Shown here in pieces: positions 8,701 to 16,922 of a DNA stretch of 64,000 bases. Numbering within the stretch: position 1 is the stretch's first letter; every line of letters begins with the position of its first letter. The stretch comes from Aureimonas sp. ME7 (GTDB taxonomy: Bacteria > Pseudomonadota > Alphaproteobacteria > Rhizobiales > Rhizobiaceae). The DNA is taken from contig NZ_CAJCKW010000009.1 in NCBI RefSeq assembly GCF_903970965.1, positions 62,001 to 126,000 of the forward strand. Reading direction: 5' to 3'. The notes under the pieces were generated by a model, which made no database searches, was not told the origin of the DNA, and saw only the letters and a program-made list of their open reading frames with translations. The translations under genes were made by a program, and so were the position numbers.

Positions 8701-9186
8701 ATCGGCCCCCGTGCCCGACAGGATCACGCAGGCCGCGCGTGCCTGCTGGTCGCCCGCCAGCGACAGGAAGAAGTCGTCGATCGGGCGGCGCATGCCGCGC
8801 GGCTGCGAGAACTCGGTCAGCTCCAGGACGCCGTCCGAGACGATCAGCCCGTGCCCGGGCGGGATGATGTAGACGGTCTCGGCCTCCAGCCGCTCGCCGC
8901 CCTCGCACTGGATGACGCTGAGCGGTGTGTGCCGGTCGAGAAGCTGCGCCAGCATGCTCTCGTGATAGGGGTCGAGATGCTGCACCACGACGAAGGCCAT
9001 GCCGGTCGGCACGCGGGCGGCCGCCAGCATCTCGCGCAGCGCCTCCAGCCCGCCGGCCGAGGCGCCGACGCCGATCACGGGCAGGAACGGCAGCGGGGCG
9101 ACGGCGGGCACGGTGCTCGGCGCCTGTTCCACGCCGTCCCCGGCGCCGGCGCGCGGCTCGCCCATGTCTCGGGTCGGCTCAGCCAT
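5695..9186 (-). CDS. CheB-CheR-PAS hybrid HWE-type sensor histidine kinase
   Basis: A 1163-residue soluble multidomain signalling protein. In order: CheB methylesterase domain (about 35-225; catalytic GASAGG serine at 43, VQHLDP histidine, GTGADG aspartate); CheR methyltransferase (about 240-490; RFFRD, WVPGCSSGEEAY SAM-binding motif, SCRNLLIYF); a linker and PAS-like region; a Glu/Asn-rich coiled coil of ETANEELKSSNEE type (about 660-710); two PAS domains; and a C-terminal HWE kinase with the phosphoacceptor in REMNHRVKN (His980) and HEWATNSFKYGAL. No membrane segment is present. The start ATG at 9186 overlaps the upstream LOV gene by 8 bp; a TTG at 9198 is an alternative. It overlaps the receiver gene by 8 bp. 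The architecture is known in Rhizobiales; what the CheB/CheR halves modify is unclear because no chemoreceptor is nearby. Confidence 0.88.
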   Translation of the reverse strand: MAEPTRDMGEPRAGAGDGVEQAPSTVPAVAPLPFLPVIGVGASAGGLEALREMLAAARVPTGMAFVVVQHLDPYHESMLAQLLDRHTPLSVIQCEGGERLEAETVYIIPPGHGLIVSDGVLELTEFSQPRGMRRPIDDFFLSLAGDQQARAACVILSGTGADGTTGLRAVKEHGGLCVAQDPVTAKYDGMPLSAVGTGLVDFVKAPGDILECLSSFFRRRETDGSGGEAEFVADHVDDLCRVLRTAVGHDFSGYKRSTLVRRVERRMHVLGLESARSYVARLRADAAECEALFRDLLINVTRFFRDAENFQVLREKAIEPLMRGHTGEDDLRVWVPGCSSGEEAYTIAMIFAEVAREYDVPLAVQIFATDIDERMLQIAREGTYPAAALADIPADLRERYVIPHAERFTIAPKIRDLIRFSPHSLVKDPPFSRIDLLSCRNLLIYFDDRLQQSTVPLMHYAVRPGGYLFLGPSESVSRFDYLFPPIDHQARLFERSPGAPHYPIDLPGGNTRRSGRPSEGSARRSGAAESDETALLRRIVDRYAPATLVLDQDGSIVAAHGPLSRFFDFPVSRAGGSSATSLAKPGLRSVVGPLLRQVRDNGKRLVVNAVEVKSEYGAQEVQVVCDPLPDGTFLFVFRETAPFQPVSDPDLVSMSDGDDHVETLEDELRVTRHRLRSAVEELETANEELKSSNEEMMSMNEELQSTNEELSTVNDELKGKVDQITIANSDLRNFFESTDLAVVVLDRNLGLRSYTSAALGIFPFQPSDRGRPLADMTSRLDDAAYLGDAEDVLQGRSPMQRRVTLRGAERTLSLRILPYRTQTDSVDGVTLVFTDITDALSLERALTAERERLDLAVKAGGIGIWEYLPETGQVILDATERSLFEVENAEFHRIEELTAAIDPEDRARIEADLRRAAAGEADFETSFRLRTKDGEIRHIKGFGRLIAHSTPRRLVGVSIDVTTEREATDTREIMLREMNHRVKNLFAIIGGMITAGARTHVDVRAFSRSMRERIAALGQAHSLAAPSGQQYAIDLGELLNTTLAAYRGHSAIEFDGPSATVDGRYLSPLALLLHEWATNSFKYGALGAEGGSLRVSWHKVEEGLAFHWEEASDRTVEPSGTPGFGTLLVETSARQLGADVERSAEAGGFSIRMTLPNEVLVRE

Positions 9187-9727
9187 CGAGTTCGGCAAGC
9201 CTCAGCTTGGCCTGCGCCACGGTCGCGGCGGTGTTGGCGATGGTCATGAGCGAGCCCTCGATGATGATGCCGGTGTCGGCGAGCTTGGGCTTGAGGTCGA
9301 ATAGGGCACGCGCGAGTTCGGCGTCGTAGGTGGCCAGAAGCTCGGGCTGCGACCGGCTGACATCGAACTGCGAGGCGAAGATGAACTCGCAGGCCCCCGA
9401 CTGTCCGCGCAGCTTCGACATGTAGAGAAGGTTGACGAAGGGGCGCCCGTCCTTGCGGAAGTTCACGATGGGCGTGCGCACGCTTTGCTGCGCGTCGGAG
9501 GCGAGGAAGGCGTGGATCTTGTCGCGCGCGTCCTTGTTCTCGGCGTCGCGCTGGAGGAGGCGGCAGTTCTGGCCGACGACGTCGCCCGCCGTGTAGCCGG
9601 TCAGTTCCTGGAAGGCGTGGTTGACGCGCAGCAGCGGATTGTCGTGGCTCGAGGACGCCAGTGCGATGGCCACGCTCGCCCGCTCGAAATAGGTGTCCAG
9701 TTGCTGGGGAACGGAATGCGACGACAA
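9179..9727 (-). CDS. Short LOV-domain blue-light photoreceptor
   Basis: A 182-residue PAS protein with the LOV signature GQNCRLLQ; Cys55 is the residue that forms the flavin adduct in LOV proteins. Other LOV marks are FQELTGYTAGDVVG before it, and NFRKDGRPFVNLL in the G/H-strand region. The C-terminal 65 residues are helical (about 118-182) with no kinase or HTH, so this is a short LOV protein that must signal through a partner. The next two genes, a CheB-CheR-HWE kinase and a receiver, overlap it and each other by 8 bp, which makes them the obvious partners. Flavin binding and light response are inferred from the motif. Confidence 0.85.
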   Translation of the reverse strand: MSSHSVPQQLDTYFERASVAIALASSSHDNPLLRVNHAFQELTGYTAGDVVGQNCRLLQRDAENKDARDKIHAFLASDAQQSVRTPIVNFRKDGRPFVNLLYMSKLRGQSGACEFIFASQFDVSRSQPELLATYDAELARALFDLKPKLADTGIIIEGSLMTIANTAATVAQAKLRLAELDG

Positions 9728-9914
9728 GACGGCGACCTTTCGGAGCGGTGACGCTGGAGGGAGCGCCCTACCATAGAAAATGGACGAGATCCGAGACCGG
9801 CTCCACTAGCCGATTCGGACCGGCAGGCTGCGAAGCCATATCGTCGCAGCGCGGGTGTGGCCGATCGGCGAACCGCGATCCTCTCCCTGATAATGGGATG
9901 GTATTCGTCCCTTA

Positions 9915-10106
9915 TCAACGCAGGAGCGCATCGACGCTGACCCCGAAATATCCGGCGAGCGCCTTCAGGGATTTCGGCGATCCCGAGGAACGCCCGCTTT
10001 CCAACCCCGCCACCAACGCGACCGGAAGTCGCGCACCCTCGGCGACGTCCTCGATCGTCTTCCCGTCCGTCACGCGCAGCCGGGTGATGTTGTCGGAAAG
10101 AGGCAT
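9915..10106 (-). CDS. Small XRE-family helix-turn-helix regulator
   Basis: A 63-residue protein that is little more than one Cro/CI helix-turn-helix: MPLSDNITRLRVTDG, then IEDVAEGARLPVALVAGLE and SPKSLKALAGYFGVSVDALLR. The pattern of two HTH helices and the final 'sxxxLlR' is typical of stand-alone XRE proteins. It lies between the LOV operon and a secreted repeat protein, all on the minus strand. Its target is unknown; no toxin gene is adjacent, so an antitoxin role is not supported. Confidence 0.75.
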   Translation of the reverse strand: MPLSDNITRLRVTDGKTIEDVAEGARLPVALVAGLESGRSSGSPKSLKALAGYFGVSVDALLR

Positions 10107-10269
10107 GGCATCCTTGTCTGCCGTTCGGCATCGGGGAAACGGAATGGAGCGAGGCCCGCGATTTTCGGCGGCACGCTCCGGCAGATGCGCGATCCGGTCG
10201 GCCTCTTCAACCCTTTCCCGGCTGCGCGACGCGGTCGGCGCCTCGCATGCTTCAAGCCTTCGCCCAACG

Positions 10270-10303
10270 AAAAACCGCCGCCAAGGGCATGGCGGCGGTT
10301 TCG
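10270..10303 (-). terminator. Intrinsic terminator of the secreted repeat-protein gene
   Basis: An 11-bp perfect stem, AAACCGCCGCC (10272-10282) with GGCGGCGGTTT (10291-10301), 8-base loop. Read on the minus strand the stem runs into TTTTTCG, so it terminates transcription about 20 bases after the stop of the repeat-protein gene. Confidence 0.8.
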
Positions 10304-10322
10304 ATCCACAAGAAGCAGACGG

Positions 10323-10706
10323 TTACTTGGCCGGGGTGATCGCATCCTCGCCGGCGCTCGTGCCCGGCACCGGGTTCTGCGTATCGGTCGGCACCTTCAC
10401 CGCGTCGCTCGTGCTGACGACGGTGTTGGCGGCCGCAGCCGGCAGGGTGGAGTCGATGCCCGAATTGTTGCCCGGAACCGGGACGGAACTCGTGGCGGCG
10501 CCCGTGGTCGCCACCGGCGCATCGTTCGTGGTGACGACGCGCGACGCCGCGCCGGCCGGAACGGTGGAGTCGATCCCGGAATTGTTGCCGGGAACCGGGA
10601 TGCTGCTGCCGCTTTCCGGCGTGGTGACGGACGGCGCCGTCTGCGCCAGCGCGGCGCTGCCGGACACGGCGAAAAGGGCGGCGGCTGCAAGGGTCGTCAT
10701 CTTCAT
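10323..10706 (-). CDS. Secreted low-complexity protein with a tandem PVPGNNSGIDST repeat
   Basis: A 127-residue protein with a clear signal peptide (MKMTTLAAAALFAVSGSAALAQ, cleavage after ALA). The mature part is low in charge and rich in Thr, Ser, Pro, Ala and Val. It contains two near-identical units, IPVPGNNSGIDSTVPAGAAS and VPVPGNNSGIDSTLPAAAAN (about residues 36-55 and 74-94), each followed by a V-V-T/S-T stretch; a weaker third unit reads NPVPGTSAGEDAIT at the end. No cysteine. I do not recognise a family. It has its own terminator. Extending the frame upstream runs antisense through the isomerase gene and is rejected; the start ATG at 10704-10706 follows a GGAGAAC ribosome site. Confidence 0.75.
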   Translation of the reverse strand: MKMTTLAAAALFAVSGSAALAQTAPSVTTPESGSSIPVPGNNSGIDSTVPAGAASRVVTTNDAPVATTGAATSSVPVPGNNSGIDSTLPAAAANTVVSTSDAVKVPTDTQNPVPGTSAGEDAITPAK

Positions 10707-10949
10707 GTCGGTTCTCCCACGGAATAATCGCCGGAAGAAAGCGCCACTCGAAACAACGTTCCGGTCGGGCGCAAGATATTGCGACACGAGTTTGGGAGCA
10801 GACGGTGATCGCACAGCGGGAGTTGGGACGCGCGCGCGAATCGTGCCATCCTGTATCAAGACCGGGACGGCGGGAGGCGCACGACCCGGCGCCAGGCCCC
10901 AGCGTTGGAAACGAGCGTATGGCGGCCCGTTCGGGAGGATCCAAGCGAC

Positions 10950-12008
10950 ATGAAGACGATCAAAGGGCCGGGCATCTTTCTGGCCCAGTTCGCGGGCGAC
11001 GCCGCCCCGTTCGATTCGTTCGACGCGATCTGCGGCTGGGCCGCCTCGCTCGGCTACGAGGGCGTCCAGATCCCGACCTGGGACGCGCGACTGTTCGATC
11101 TGGCGAAGGCATCCCGGTCCAAGGACTATTGCGACGAGATCGCCGGGGTCGCCGCCTCGCACGGTTTGAGCATCACCGAGCTTTCCACCCATCTGCAGGG
11201 ACAGCTCGTTGCCGTCCATCCCGCCTATGACGAGGCTTTCGACGGGTTCGCGGCGCCGGAAGTCCGCGGCAACCCGGCCGCGCGAAGCGAATGGGCCGCC
11301 GAAGAGGTGCGCCGCGCGCTCACCGCGTCCCGCCATCTCGGCCTGCGGGCGCACGCGACCTTTTCCGGCGCGCTCGCCTGGCCCTATGTCTACCCCTGGC
11401 CGCAGCGTCCGGCGGGACTCGTGGAAACCGCCTTCGACGAACTGGCGCGGCGCTGGCGCCCGCTTCTCGATCATGCCGAGGAGATGGGCGTCGACGTCGC
11501 CTACGAGCTTCATCCGGGCGAGGATCTGCACGACGGCGCGTCCTACGAGATGTTTCTGGAGCGCGTGAACGGGCACAGCCGCGCGGGCATTCTCTACGAC
11601 CCCTCGCACTTCGTGCTCCAGGGCCTCGACTACCTCGCCTTCATCGACATCTACGCCGCGCGCATCCGCGCCTTCCATGCCAAGGATGCCGAACTGAACC
11701 CGACCGGGCGTCAGGGCGTCTACGGCGGGTTCCAGTCTTGGGCGGACCGGGCGGGGCGGTTCCGATCGCTCGGCGACGGGCAGGTGGATTTCGGCGCCGT
11801 GTTCTCCAAGCTGACCAAGGAAGGCTTCGACGGCTGGGCGGTCCTCGAATGGGAATGCGCGATCAAGAGCGCGGAACAAGGCGCGCGCGAAGGCGCGCCC
11901 TTCATCGCCGCCCACATCATCGAGGCGACTGAGAAGGCGTTCGACGATTTCGCGGGGGCCGGCACCGACGAGGCGGCCAACCGGCGCATGCTCGGGCTGG
12001 ATCGATAA
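10950..12008 (+). CDS. Sugar phosphate isomerase/epimerase (xylose-isomerase-like TIM barrel)
   Basis: A 352-residue TIM-barrel protein of the AP-endonuclease-2/xylose-isomerase superfamily (IolE/YcjR-like). Metal-ligand positions are visible in ELSTHLQGQ, AYELHPGE, LYDPSHF, FHAKDAE and VLEWECA. The ATG at 10950 follows a GGGAGGA ribosome site 10 bases upstream; longer in-frame starts lack one. It is 11 bp from a Gfo/Idh/MocA dehydrogenase and heads a locus with a complete sugar ABC importer, so it most likely isomerises or epimerises the imported sugar, inosose or keto-sugar. The exact substrate cannot be read from sequence. Confidence 0.85.
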   Translation: MKTIKGPGIFLAQFAGDAAPFDSFDAICGWAASLGYEGVQIPTWDARLFDLAKASRSKDYCDEIAGVAASHGLSITELSTHLQGQLVAVHPAYDEAFDGFAAPEVRGNPAARSEWAAEEVRRALTASRHLGLRAHATFSGALAWPYVYPWPQRPAGLVETAFDELARRWRPLLDHAEEMGVDVAYELHPGEDLHDGASYEMFLERVNGHSRAGILYDPSHFVLQGLDYLAFIDIYAARIRAFHAKDAELNPTGRQGVYGGFQSWADRAGRFRSLGDGQVDFGAVFSKLTKEGFDGWAVLEWECAIKSAEQGAREGAPFIAAHIIEATEKAFDDFAGAGTDEAANRRMLGLDR

Positions 12009-12019
12009 GGAGACGACGA

Positions 12020-13198
12020 ATGGCGATCGAAGCGGGACAGGCAACGGAAGGCGGGCAGGGCCGGATCCGCCTCGGCATGGTCGGTGGCGGGCAGGGCGCC
12101 TTCATCGGCGCGGTGCATCGCATCGCCGCCCGGCTCGACGACCGCTACGAGCTGGTCGCGGGCGCTCTCTCGTCCGACGCGGAGCGGGCACGGGCGTCCG
12201 GCGCGGCGCTGGGGCTCGATCCGGAGCGGGCCTATGCGAGCTTTGCCGAAATGGCCGAACGCGAAGCCGCGCGCCCCGACGGGATCGAGGCGGTGTCGAT
12301 CGTGACGCCCAACCACATGCATGCGCCGGCCGCGCGCGCCTTTCTCCAGGCCGGCATCCACGTCATCTGCGACAAGCCGCTGTCGGTATCCGTCGCGGAA
12401 GCGGAGGAACTCGTCGCCCTCGGCAAGACGTCGGGCCGCATCTTCGCGCTCACCCACAACTACACCGGCTATCCGATGATCCGCGAAGCGCGTGCGCTGG
12501 TGGCGGCGGGCGAGCTCGGAACCGTGCGCCTCGTGCAGATGAACTACGCGCAGGACTGGCTGAGCGAGCGCGCCGAGCTTTCGGGCTCCAAGCAGGCCGA
12601 ATGGCGCACCGACCCCGAGCGATCGGGCGCGGGCGGCGCGATCGGCGACATCGGCACCCATGCCTTCAACCTCGGCGCCTTCGTGTCGGGCCTTCGGCCG
12701 GAGGCGCTTCTGGCCGAACTGACGTCCTTCGTCGAAGGGCGCCGGCTCGACGACGACGTGCGCGTTCTCCTACGCTACCGGGGCGGCGCCAAGGGGTTGC
12801 TGTGGGCGAGCCAGGTGGCGGTCGGAAACGAAAACACCCTGCGCCTTCAGGTCTATGGGACCAAAGGTGGCCTCGAATGGTCCCAGGAAGACCCGAACCA
12901 CCTGTGGTTCACGCGCCTGGGCGAGCCGAAGCAGCTTCTGACCCGCAACGGCGCGGGAACGGGCACGGCCTCCAAGCGCGTTTCGCGCGTGCCGCCCGGC
13001 CATCCGGAAGGCTATCTCGAAGGCTTCGCCAACATCTACGGCGAGGTCGCGGAGGCGATCCTGGCGGCGCGAAGCGGTGCCGTGCCCGACGCCGCCGTGA
13101 CCTTCCCGAGCGTCGAGGATGGGTTGGCGGGCATGCGCTTCATCGCGGCTGCCGTCGCGTCCTCGAAGGCCGGCAGCGTCTGGACCCCCGTTGGATAG
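12020..13198 (+). CDS. Gfo/Idh/MocA-family NAD(P)-dependent dehydrogenase
   Basis: A 392-residue oxidoreductase. The N-terminal Rossmann domain shows [16 protein letters not shown], then [10 protein letters not shown] and CDKPLS, the family's [ED]KP motif whose Lys takes part in catalysis. The C-terminal substrate domain has [14 protein letters not shown] with the catalytic-type His. It follows the isomerase gene by 11 bp with a GGAGACGA ribosome site. Family members oxidise a hydroxyl of sugars, inositols or their glycosides; pairing with an IolE-like isomerase and a sugar importer suggests an oxidation/epimerisation route for an uncommon sugar or polyol. Confidence 0.87.
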   Translation: MAIEAGQATEGGQGRIRLGMVGGGQGAFIGAVHRIAARLDDRYELVAGALSSDAERARASGAALGLDPERAYASFAEMAEREAARPDGIEAVSIVTPNHMHAPAARAFLQAGIHVICDKPLSVSVAEAEELVALGKTSGRIFALTHNYTGYPMIREARALVAAGELGTVRLVQMNYAQDWLSERAELSGSKQAEWRTDPERSGAGGAIGDIGTHAFNLGAFVSGLRPEALLAELTSFVEGRRLDDDVRVLLRYRGGAKGLLWASQVAVGNENTLRLQVYGTKGGLEWSQEDPNHLWFTRLGEPKQLLTRNGAGTGTASKRVSRVPPGHPEGYLEGFANIYGEVAEAILAARSGAVPDAAVTFPSVEDGLAGMRFIAAAVASSKAGSVWTPVG

Positions 13199-13339
13199 CG
13201 CTCTCCGTCTGACGCTTTCGTGATCGTTCGCCGGGAGGTTGCATTTGTCTAAGGATTGGCCAAGCTAACGGCGAAGTCGCATGGGGCCAAGCGAATCGAA
13301 CCGGAAGAGGGTTCGGCGCCGGCCGGGAAGGAGTGGCTG

Positions 13340-14890
13340 ATGGAACGGGTTCCTACGGGAGCCGGTCGCGTCTCGCCCCCGGCGATCGCGACCGAAGGCG
13401 TGTCGAAATCCTTCGGGCCGGTGGAGGTCCTGCGCGATATCAACTTCTCGCTGATGGCGGGCGAGGTCCACGCCATCATCGGCGAAAACGGCGCGGGCAA
13501 GTCCACGCTGATGAAGATTCTGGCGGGGCACCTGAGCCCAAGCGCCGGGCGCATCATCGTGAAGGGCGAGCCGGTGAGCCTCGGCGGGCCGGTGGACGCG
13601 GAAGCTCGCGGGATCGTCCTCGTCCACCAGGAGATCCTGCTCGCCGGCGACCTGACGGTCGCGCAGAACATCCATCTCGGGCGCGAGGTGCGGCGCGGCC
13701 TCACCCTCGACGATCGCGCCATGAACGCTTCGGCGGCCGAGGCGCTCGCAGGGCTCGGCGCGACGATCGACCCGCGTGTCCCCGTTCGCTCCCTGTCCAT
13801 CGCGCAGGCCCAGCTCGTCCAGATCGCCCGCGCGCTTCTCGTGCCGCACGAGGTGGTGATCTTCGACGAGCCGACCGCATCGCTGACGCCGCACGAGACG
13901 CAAGCCCTCCTGCGCGTGATCCACGACATCCGGGCGCGCGGCGTCGGCGTTCTCTACATTTCGCACCGTCTGCCGGAGGTGAAGCTCCTGGCCGACCGCG
14001 TCACGGTCCTGCGCGACGGCGGCCAGGTCGCCACCCACGCCGCCGCCGATCTGGAGCCCGCCGACATGGCGCGGCTGATGGTCGGGCGGGACGTGTCCAA
14101 GCTTTATCCCGACCGCGTCGCGGCCCCTGTCGGCAGCCCGGTTCTGGAAGCCGAGGACATCGAGGTGCCGGGCTATGTCAGCGGCGCGAGCTTCGCTCTG
14201 GCCAAAGGTGAGATTCTCGGCTTCGCCGGTCTCGTCGGCGCGGGGCGCACCGAGCTTCTGGAAGGGATCGTCGGCCTTCGCCCGATGCGCGGGACGGTTC
14301 GCCTCGACGGGCAGGCAGTGCGCTTCGCCGACGCGCGCGCCAGCATGGAAGCGGGCATCGTCTACCTGTCGGAGGACCGCAAGGGCAAGGGCCTCCTCCT
14401 TCACCAGACGCTGCGCACCAACCTGACGCTGGCGGCGCTCGACCGGTTTTCGAGCGGACCTCTGCTGCGCCCCGGCCGCGAGGACGAGGCGCTGGACACC
14501 GCGATCCGCGACTTCGACATCCGCGCCCGGCGGCGCGACCTTCTGGCGGGGCAGCTTTCGGGCGGCAACCAGCAGAAGCTCCTGCTCGCCAAGATGATGC
14601 TTCTCGACCCGCGCGTCGTGGTGGTGGACGAGCCGACGCGCGGCATCGATATCGGCACCAAGGAGCAGATCTACCGCTTCCTCGCCGAACTGGCCGCCGA
14701 GGGGCGCTCGGTGATCGTGATCTCGTCGGAGATGCCGGAGCTGATCGGGCTGTGCGACCGCATCCTCGTGATGCGCGAGGGCCGGATCGCGGGCGAGGTG
14801 TCGGGCGAATCCATGAACGAACGGGCCATCGTCATGCTGGCGACCGGTGCCGATGCCAAAGAGGCCGCCATGGCCAGCGAAGGAGCATGA
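13340..14890 (+). CDS. Sugar ABC transporter ATP-binding protein (two-domain, RbsA/MglA type)
   Basis: A 516-residue duplicated ATPase that energises a CUT2-class importer. The first domain has a canonical Walker A GENGAGKST (residues 48-56), a Q-loop HQE, a signature-like LSIAQAQLVQIARAL and Walker B VVIFDEPTAS. The second has the degenerate VGAGRTE in place of Walker A, a good signature LSGGNQQK and Walker B VVVVDEPTRG; this asymmetry is normal for the family. The ATG at 13340 is preceded by AAGGAG. A TTG at 13256 could extend it by 28 residues, but the added sequence is not family-like. The 3' end overlaps or abuts the permease gene. Confidence 0.9.
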   Translation: MERVPTGAGRVSPPAIATEGVSKSFGPVEVLRDINFSLMAGEVHAIIGENGAGKSTLMKILAGHLSPSAGRIIVKGEPVSLGGPVDAEARGIVLVHQEILLAGDLTVAQNIHLGREVRRGLTLDDRAMNASAAEALAGLGATIDPRVPVRSLSIAQAQLVQIARALLVPHEVVIFDEPTASLTPHETQALLRVIHDIRARGVGVLYISHRLPEVKLLADRVTVLRDGGQVATHAAADLEPADMARLMVGRDVSKLYPDRVAAPVGSPVLEAEDIEVPGYVSGASFALAKGEILGFAGLVGAGRTELLEGIVGLRPMRGTVRLDGQAVRFADARASMEAGIVYLSEDRKGKGLLLHQTLRTNLTLAALDRFSSGPLLRPGREDEALDTAIRDFDIRARRRDLLAGQLSGGNQQKLLLAKMMLLDPRVVVVDEPTRGIDIGTKEQIYRFLAELAAEGRSVIVISSEMPELIGLCDRILVMREGRIAGEVSGESMNERAIVMLATGADAKEAAMASEGA

Positions 14891-14895
14891 CCCGC

Positions 14896-15894
14896 ATGAG
14901 CGAGGCGACCACCGCCGCATCCGCGCCGGTTCCCCGCCGGGGGATCGATCTCCGGGCCGTCGCGCCCTTCGCCGCGCTCGCCGCGCTGCTTGTCTTCGGC
15001 GCCCTCGTGAACCCGAACTTCCTCGGGATCGAGAACCTTTCCAACGTCGTCACCCGCTCCGCGTTCATCGCCATCATCGCGGTGGGCGCGACCTTCGTGA
15101 TCTCGGCCGGCGGGCTCGACCTGTCGGTCGGTTCCATGGCGGCCTTCGTGGCGGGAACGATGATCCTGTTCCTGAACGCGGCGCCGACTGAGGGCGCGTT
15201 CGCCACGCTCGGCCTCGGCATGGCGCTGGCGCTCGGCGTCGGCGCCGCGTGCGGGCTCGCCAACGGCCTGATGACGACGCTCGGGCGCATCGAGCCCTTC
15301 ATCGTCACGCTCGGCACCATGGGCATCTTCCGCGCGCTCACCATCTGGCTGGCCGAGGGCGGCTCCATCGCCATGCGCTCGCAGGAGCTGCGCGCCGCCT
15401 ATCGACCGGTTTATTTCGGCAGCGTGTTCGGCATTCCCTTTCCGGTGATCGCGATCCTTCTCGTCGCGGCCCTTGGCGCCTTCGTCCTTTATCGCACGCG
15501 CTTCGGCCGGCATGTCATGGCCGTCGGCTCCAACGAGGATGTGGCGCGCTATTCCGGCATCCGCGTCACCCGCGTGCGCACCCTGACCTATGTGATCCAG
15601 GGCCTGTGCGTGGCGATCGCGGTTCTCGTCTACGTGCCGCGTCTGGGCGCCGCCACGGCCACGACCGGGCTCCTGTGGGAGCTTCAGGCGATCACCGCCG
15701 TCGTCATCGGCGGCACCGCGCTGCGCGGTGGTGTCGGCCGGGTCTGGGGGACGGTCTGCGGCGCGCTGATCCTGGAGCTCGTCGGCAACATCATGGTTCT
15801 GTCGAGCCTCGTCAGCGAATACCTCATCGGCGCGGTGCAGGGTGCGATCATCATCGTGGCGATGCTGATCCAGCGCTCGCTCGCGCGGCGATGA
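14896..15894 (+). CDS. Sugar ABC transporter permease (RbsC type)
   Basis: A 332-residue inner-membrane permease with 8-10 hydrophobic segments and the CUT2 landmarks GGLDLSVGSMAAF and VGSNEDVARYSGI (the EAA-like loop contacting the ATPase). A start at 14896 lies 10 bases after AAGGAG; the ATG at 14887, which overlaps the ATPase stop, is too close to that ribosome site. With the ATPase and the binding protein it completes one importer. Confidence 0.9.
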   Translation: MSEATTAASAPVPRRGIDLRAVAPFAALAALLVFGALVNPNFLGIENLSNVVTRSAFIAIIAVGATFVISAGGLDLSVGSMAAFVAGTMILFLNAAPTEGAFATLGLGMALALGVGAACGLANGLMTTLGRIEPFIVTLGTMGIFRALTIWLAEGGSIAMRSQELRAAYRPVYFGSVFGIPFPVIAILLVAALGAFVLYRTRFGRHVMAVGSNEDVARYSGIRVTRVRTLTYVIQGLCVAIAVLVYVPRLGAATATTGLLWELQAITAVVIGGTALRGGVGRVWGTVCGALILELVGNIMVLSSLVSEYLIGAVQGAIIIVAMLIQRSLARR

Positions 15895-15977
15895 CGAAGG
15901 CTCCGGCGGCGCCTTGCCCGGGGCGCGCCGCCGGATGTCGAAGCCGAAAACGCCCCGGCTTTTGGGAGGAACCGAAC

Positions 15978-16922
15978 ATGAAGCGTATCGTCGCGAGCCT
16001 TGCCGCGCTCGCAGCCCTTTCGGTGGCGACGCTGGCACAGGCGCAGGACAAGAAGGTGATGGCCGTCTCCATCCCCGCCGCCGACCACGGCTGGACGGGC
16101 GGCGTGGTCTACCATGCCGAGCGCGAGGCCAAGCTCCTGCGGGAGCGCTATCCGAACCTCGAGATCATCGTGAAGACCTCGCCCGACGGCGCCGCGCAGG
16201 CCAATGCGCTGGAAGACCTGACCGCGCAGGGTATCAATGCGCTCGTCACCCTGCCGCACAATTCCGACGAGCTGACCGATCCCGTCCGTCAGGTCAAGGA
16301 CGGCGGCGTCTTCGTCACCGTGGTGGACCGCGCCCTGTCCGACACTTCCATCCAGGACCTCTACGTCGCGGGCGACAATCCGGGTCTCGGACGCGTGGCG
16401 GGCGAATACTTCAAGGAGCGCCTCGCCGACGGGGGCGACGTCGTCGTGGTGCGCGGCCTGCCCATCGTCATCGACGAGGAGCGCCAGAAGGGGTTCGACA
16501 CCGGCATCGAAGGGTCCAAGGTCAACGTCCTCGACCGCCAGTTCGGCAACTGGTCGCGCGACGACGCCTTCAAGGTGATGCAGGACTACCTCGCCAAGTA
16601 TCCCAAGATCGACGCCGTCTGGGCGCAGGACGACGACATGGTGGTCGGCATCCTCGAGGCCATCCAGCAGTCGAACCGCTCCGACATCCAGTTCGTGGTG
16701 GGCGGCGCCGGCATGAAGGAGATGATCAAGCGCGTGTCGGACGGCGACAAGATGGTGCCGGTGGACGTCCTTTATCCGCCTGCGATGATCGCCACCGCCA
16801 TGGACCTGACGGCAGCGGCCCTCTTCGATCAGAACCCGGTGCGCGGTAGCTACGTTCTGGACGCCACGCTGGTGACCAAGGACAACGCCCAGGAGTTCTA
16901 TTATCCCGACTCGCCGTTCTGA
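15978..16922 (+). CDS. Periplasmic sugar-binding protein of the ABC importer
   Basis: A 314-residue binding protein of the type-I periplasmic (RbsB-like, Peripla_BP_4) fold. The signal peptide is MKRIVASLAALAALSVATLAQAQ. Mature features are ADHGWTGGVVYHAE near the N-terminus (typical ligand-loop Trp/His), AQGINALVTLPHNSDEL, and VWAQDDDMVVGILEAI, which lies in the hinge region. It lies 83 bp after the permease with its own ribosome site (GGGAGGAACC). The ligand is probably a monosaccharide or polyol matching the upstream isomerase/dehydrogenase; aromatic-acidic pocket residues fit but do not identify it. Confidence 0.9.
   Translation: MKRIVASLAALAALSVATLAQAQDKKVMAVSIPAADHGWTGGVVYHAEREAKLLRERYPNLEIIVKTSPDGAAQANALEDLTAQGINALVTLPHNSDELTDPVRQVKDGGVFVTVVDRALSDTSIQDLYVAGDNPGLGRVAGEYFKERLADGGDVVVVRGLPIVIDEERQKGFDTGIEGSKVNVLDRQFGNWSRDDAFKVMQDYLAKYPKIDAVWAQDDDMVVGILEAIQQSNRSDIQFVVGGAGMKEMIKRVSDGDKMVPVDVLYPPAMIATAMDLTAAALFDQNPVRGSYVLDATLVTKDNAQEFYYPDSPF

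Noticed and set aside
5629-9249. Plus-strand 1206-codon open frame
   Set aside because: Antisense shadow of the CheB-CheR-HWE kinase gene; composition is His/Arg/Asp-rich and low-complexity, with no recognisable fold.
9915-10106. XRE protein as an antitoxin of a toxin-antitoxin pair
   Set aside because: No small toxin-like frame is adjacent on the same strand; its neighbours are the LOV operon and a secreted protein.
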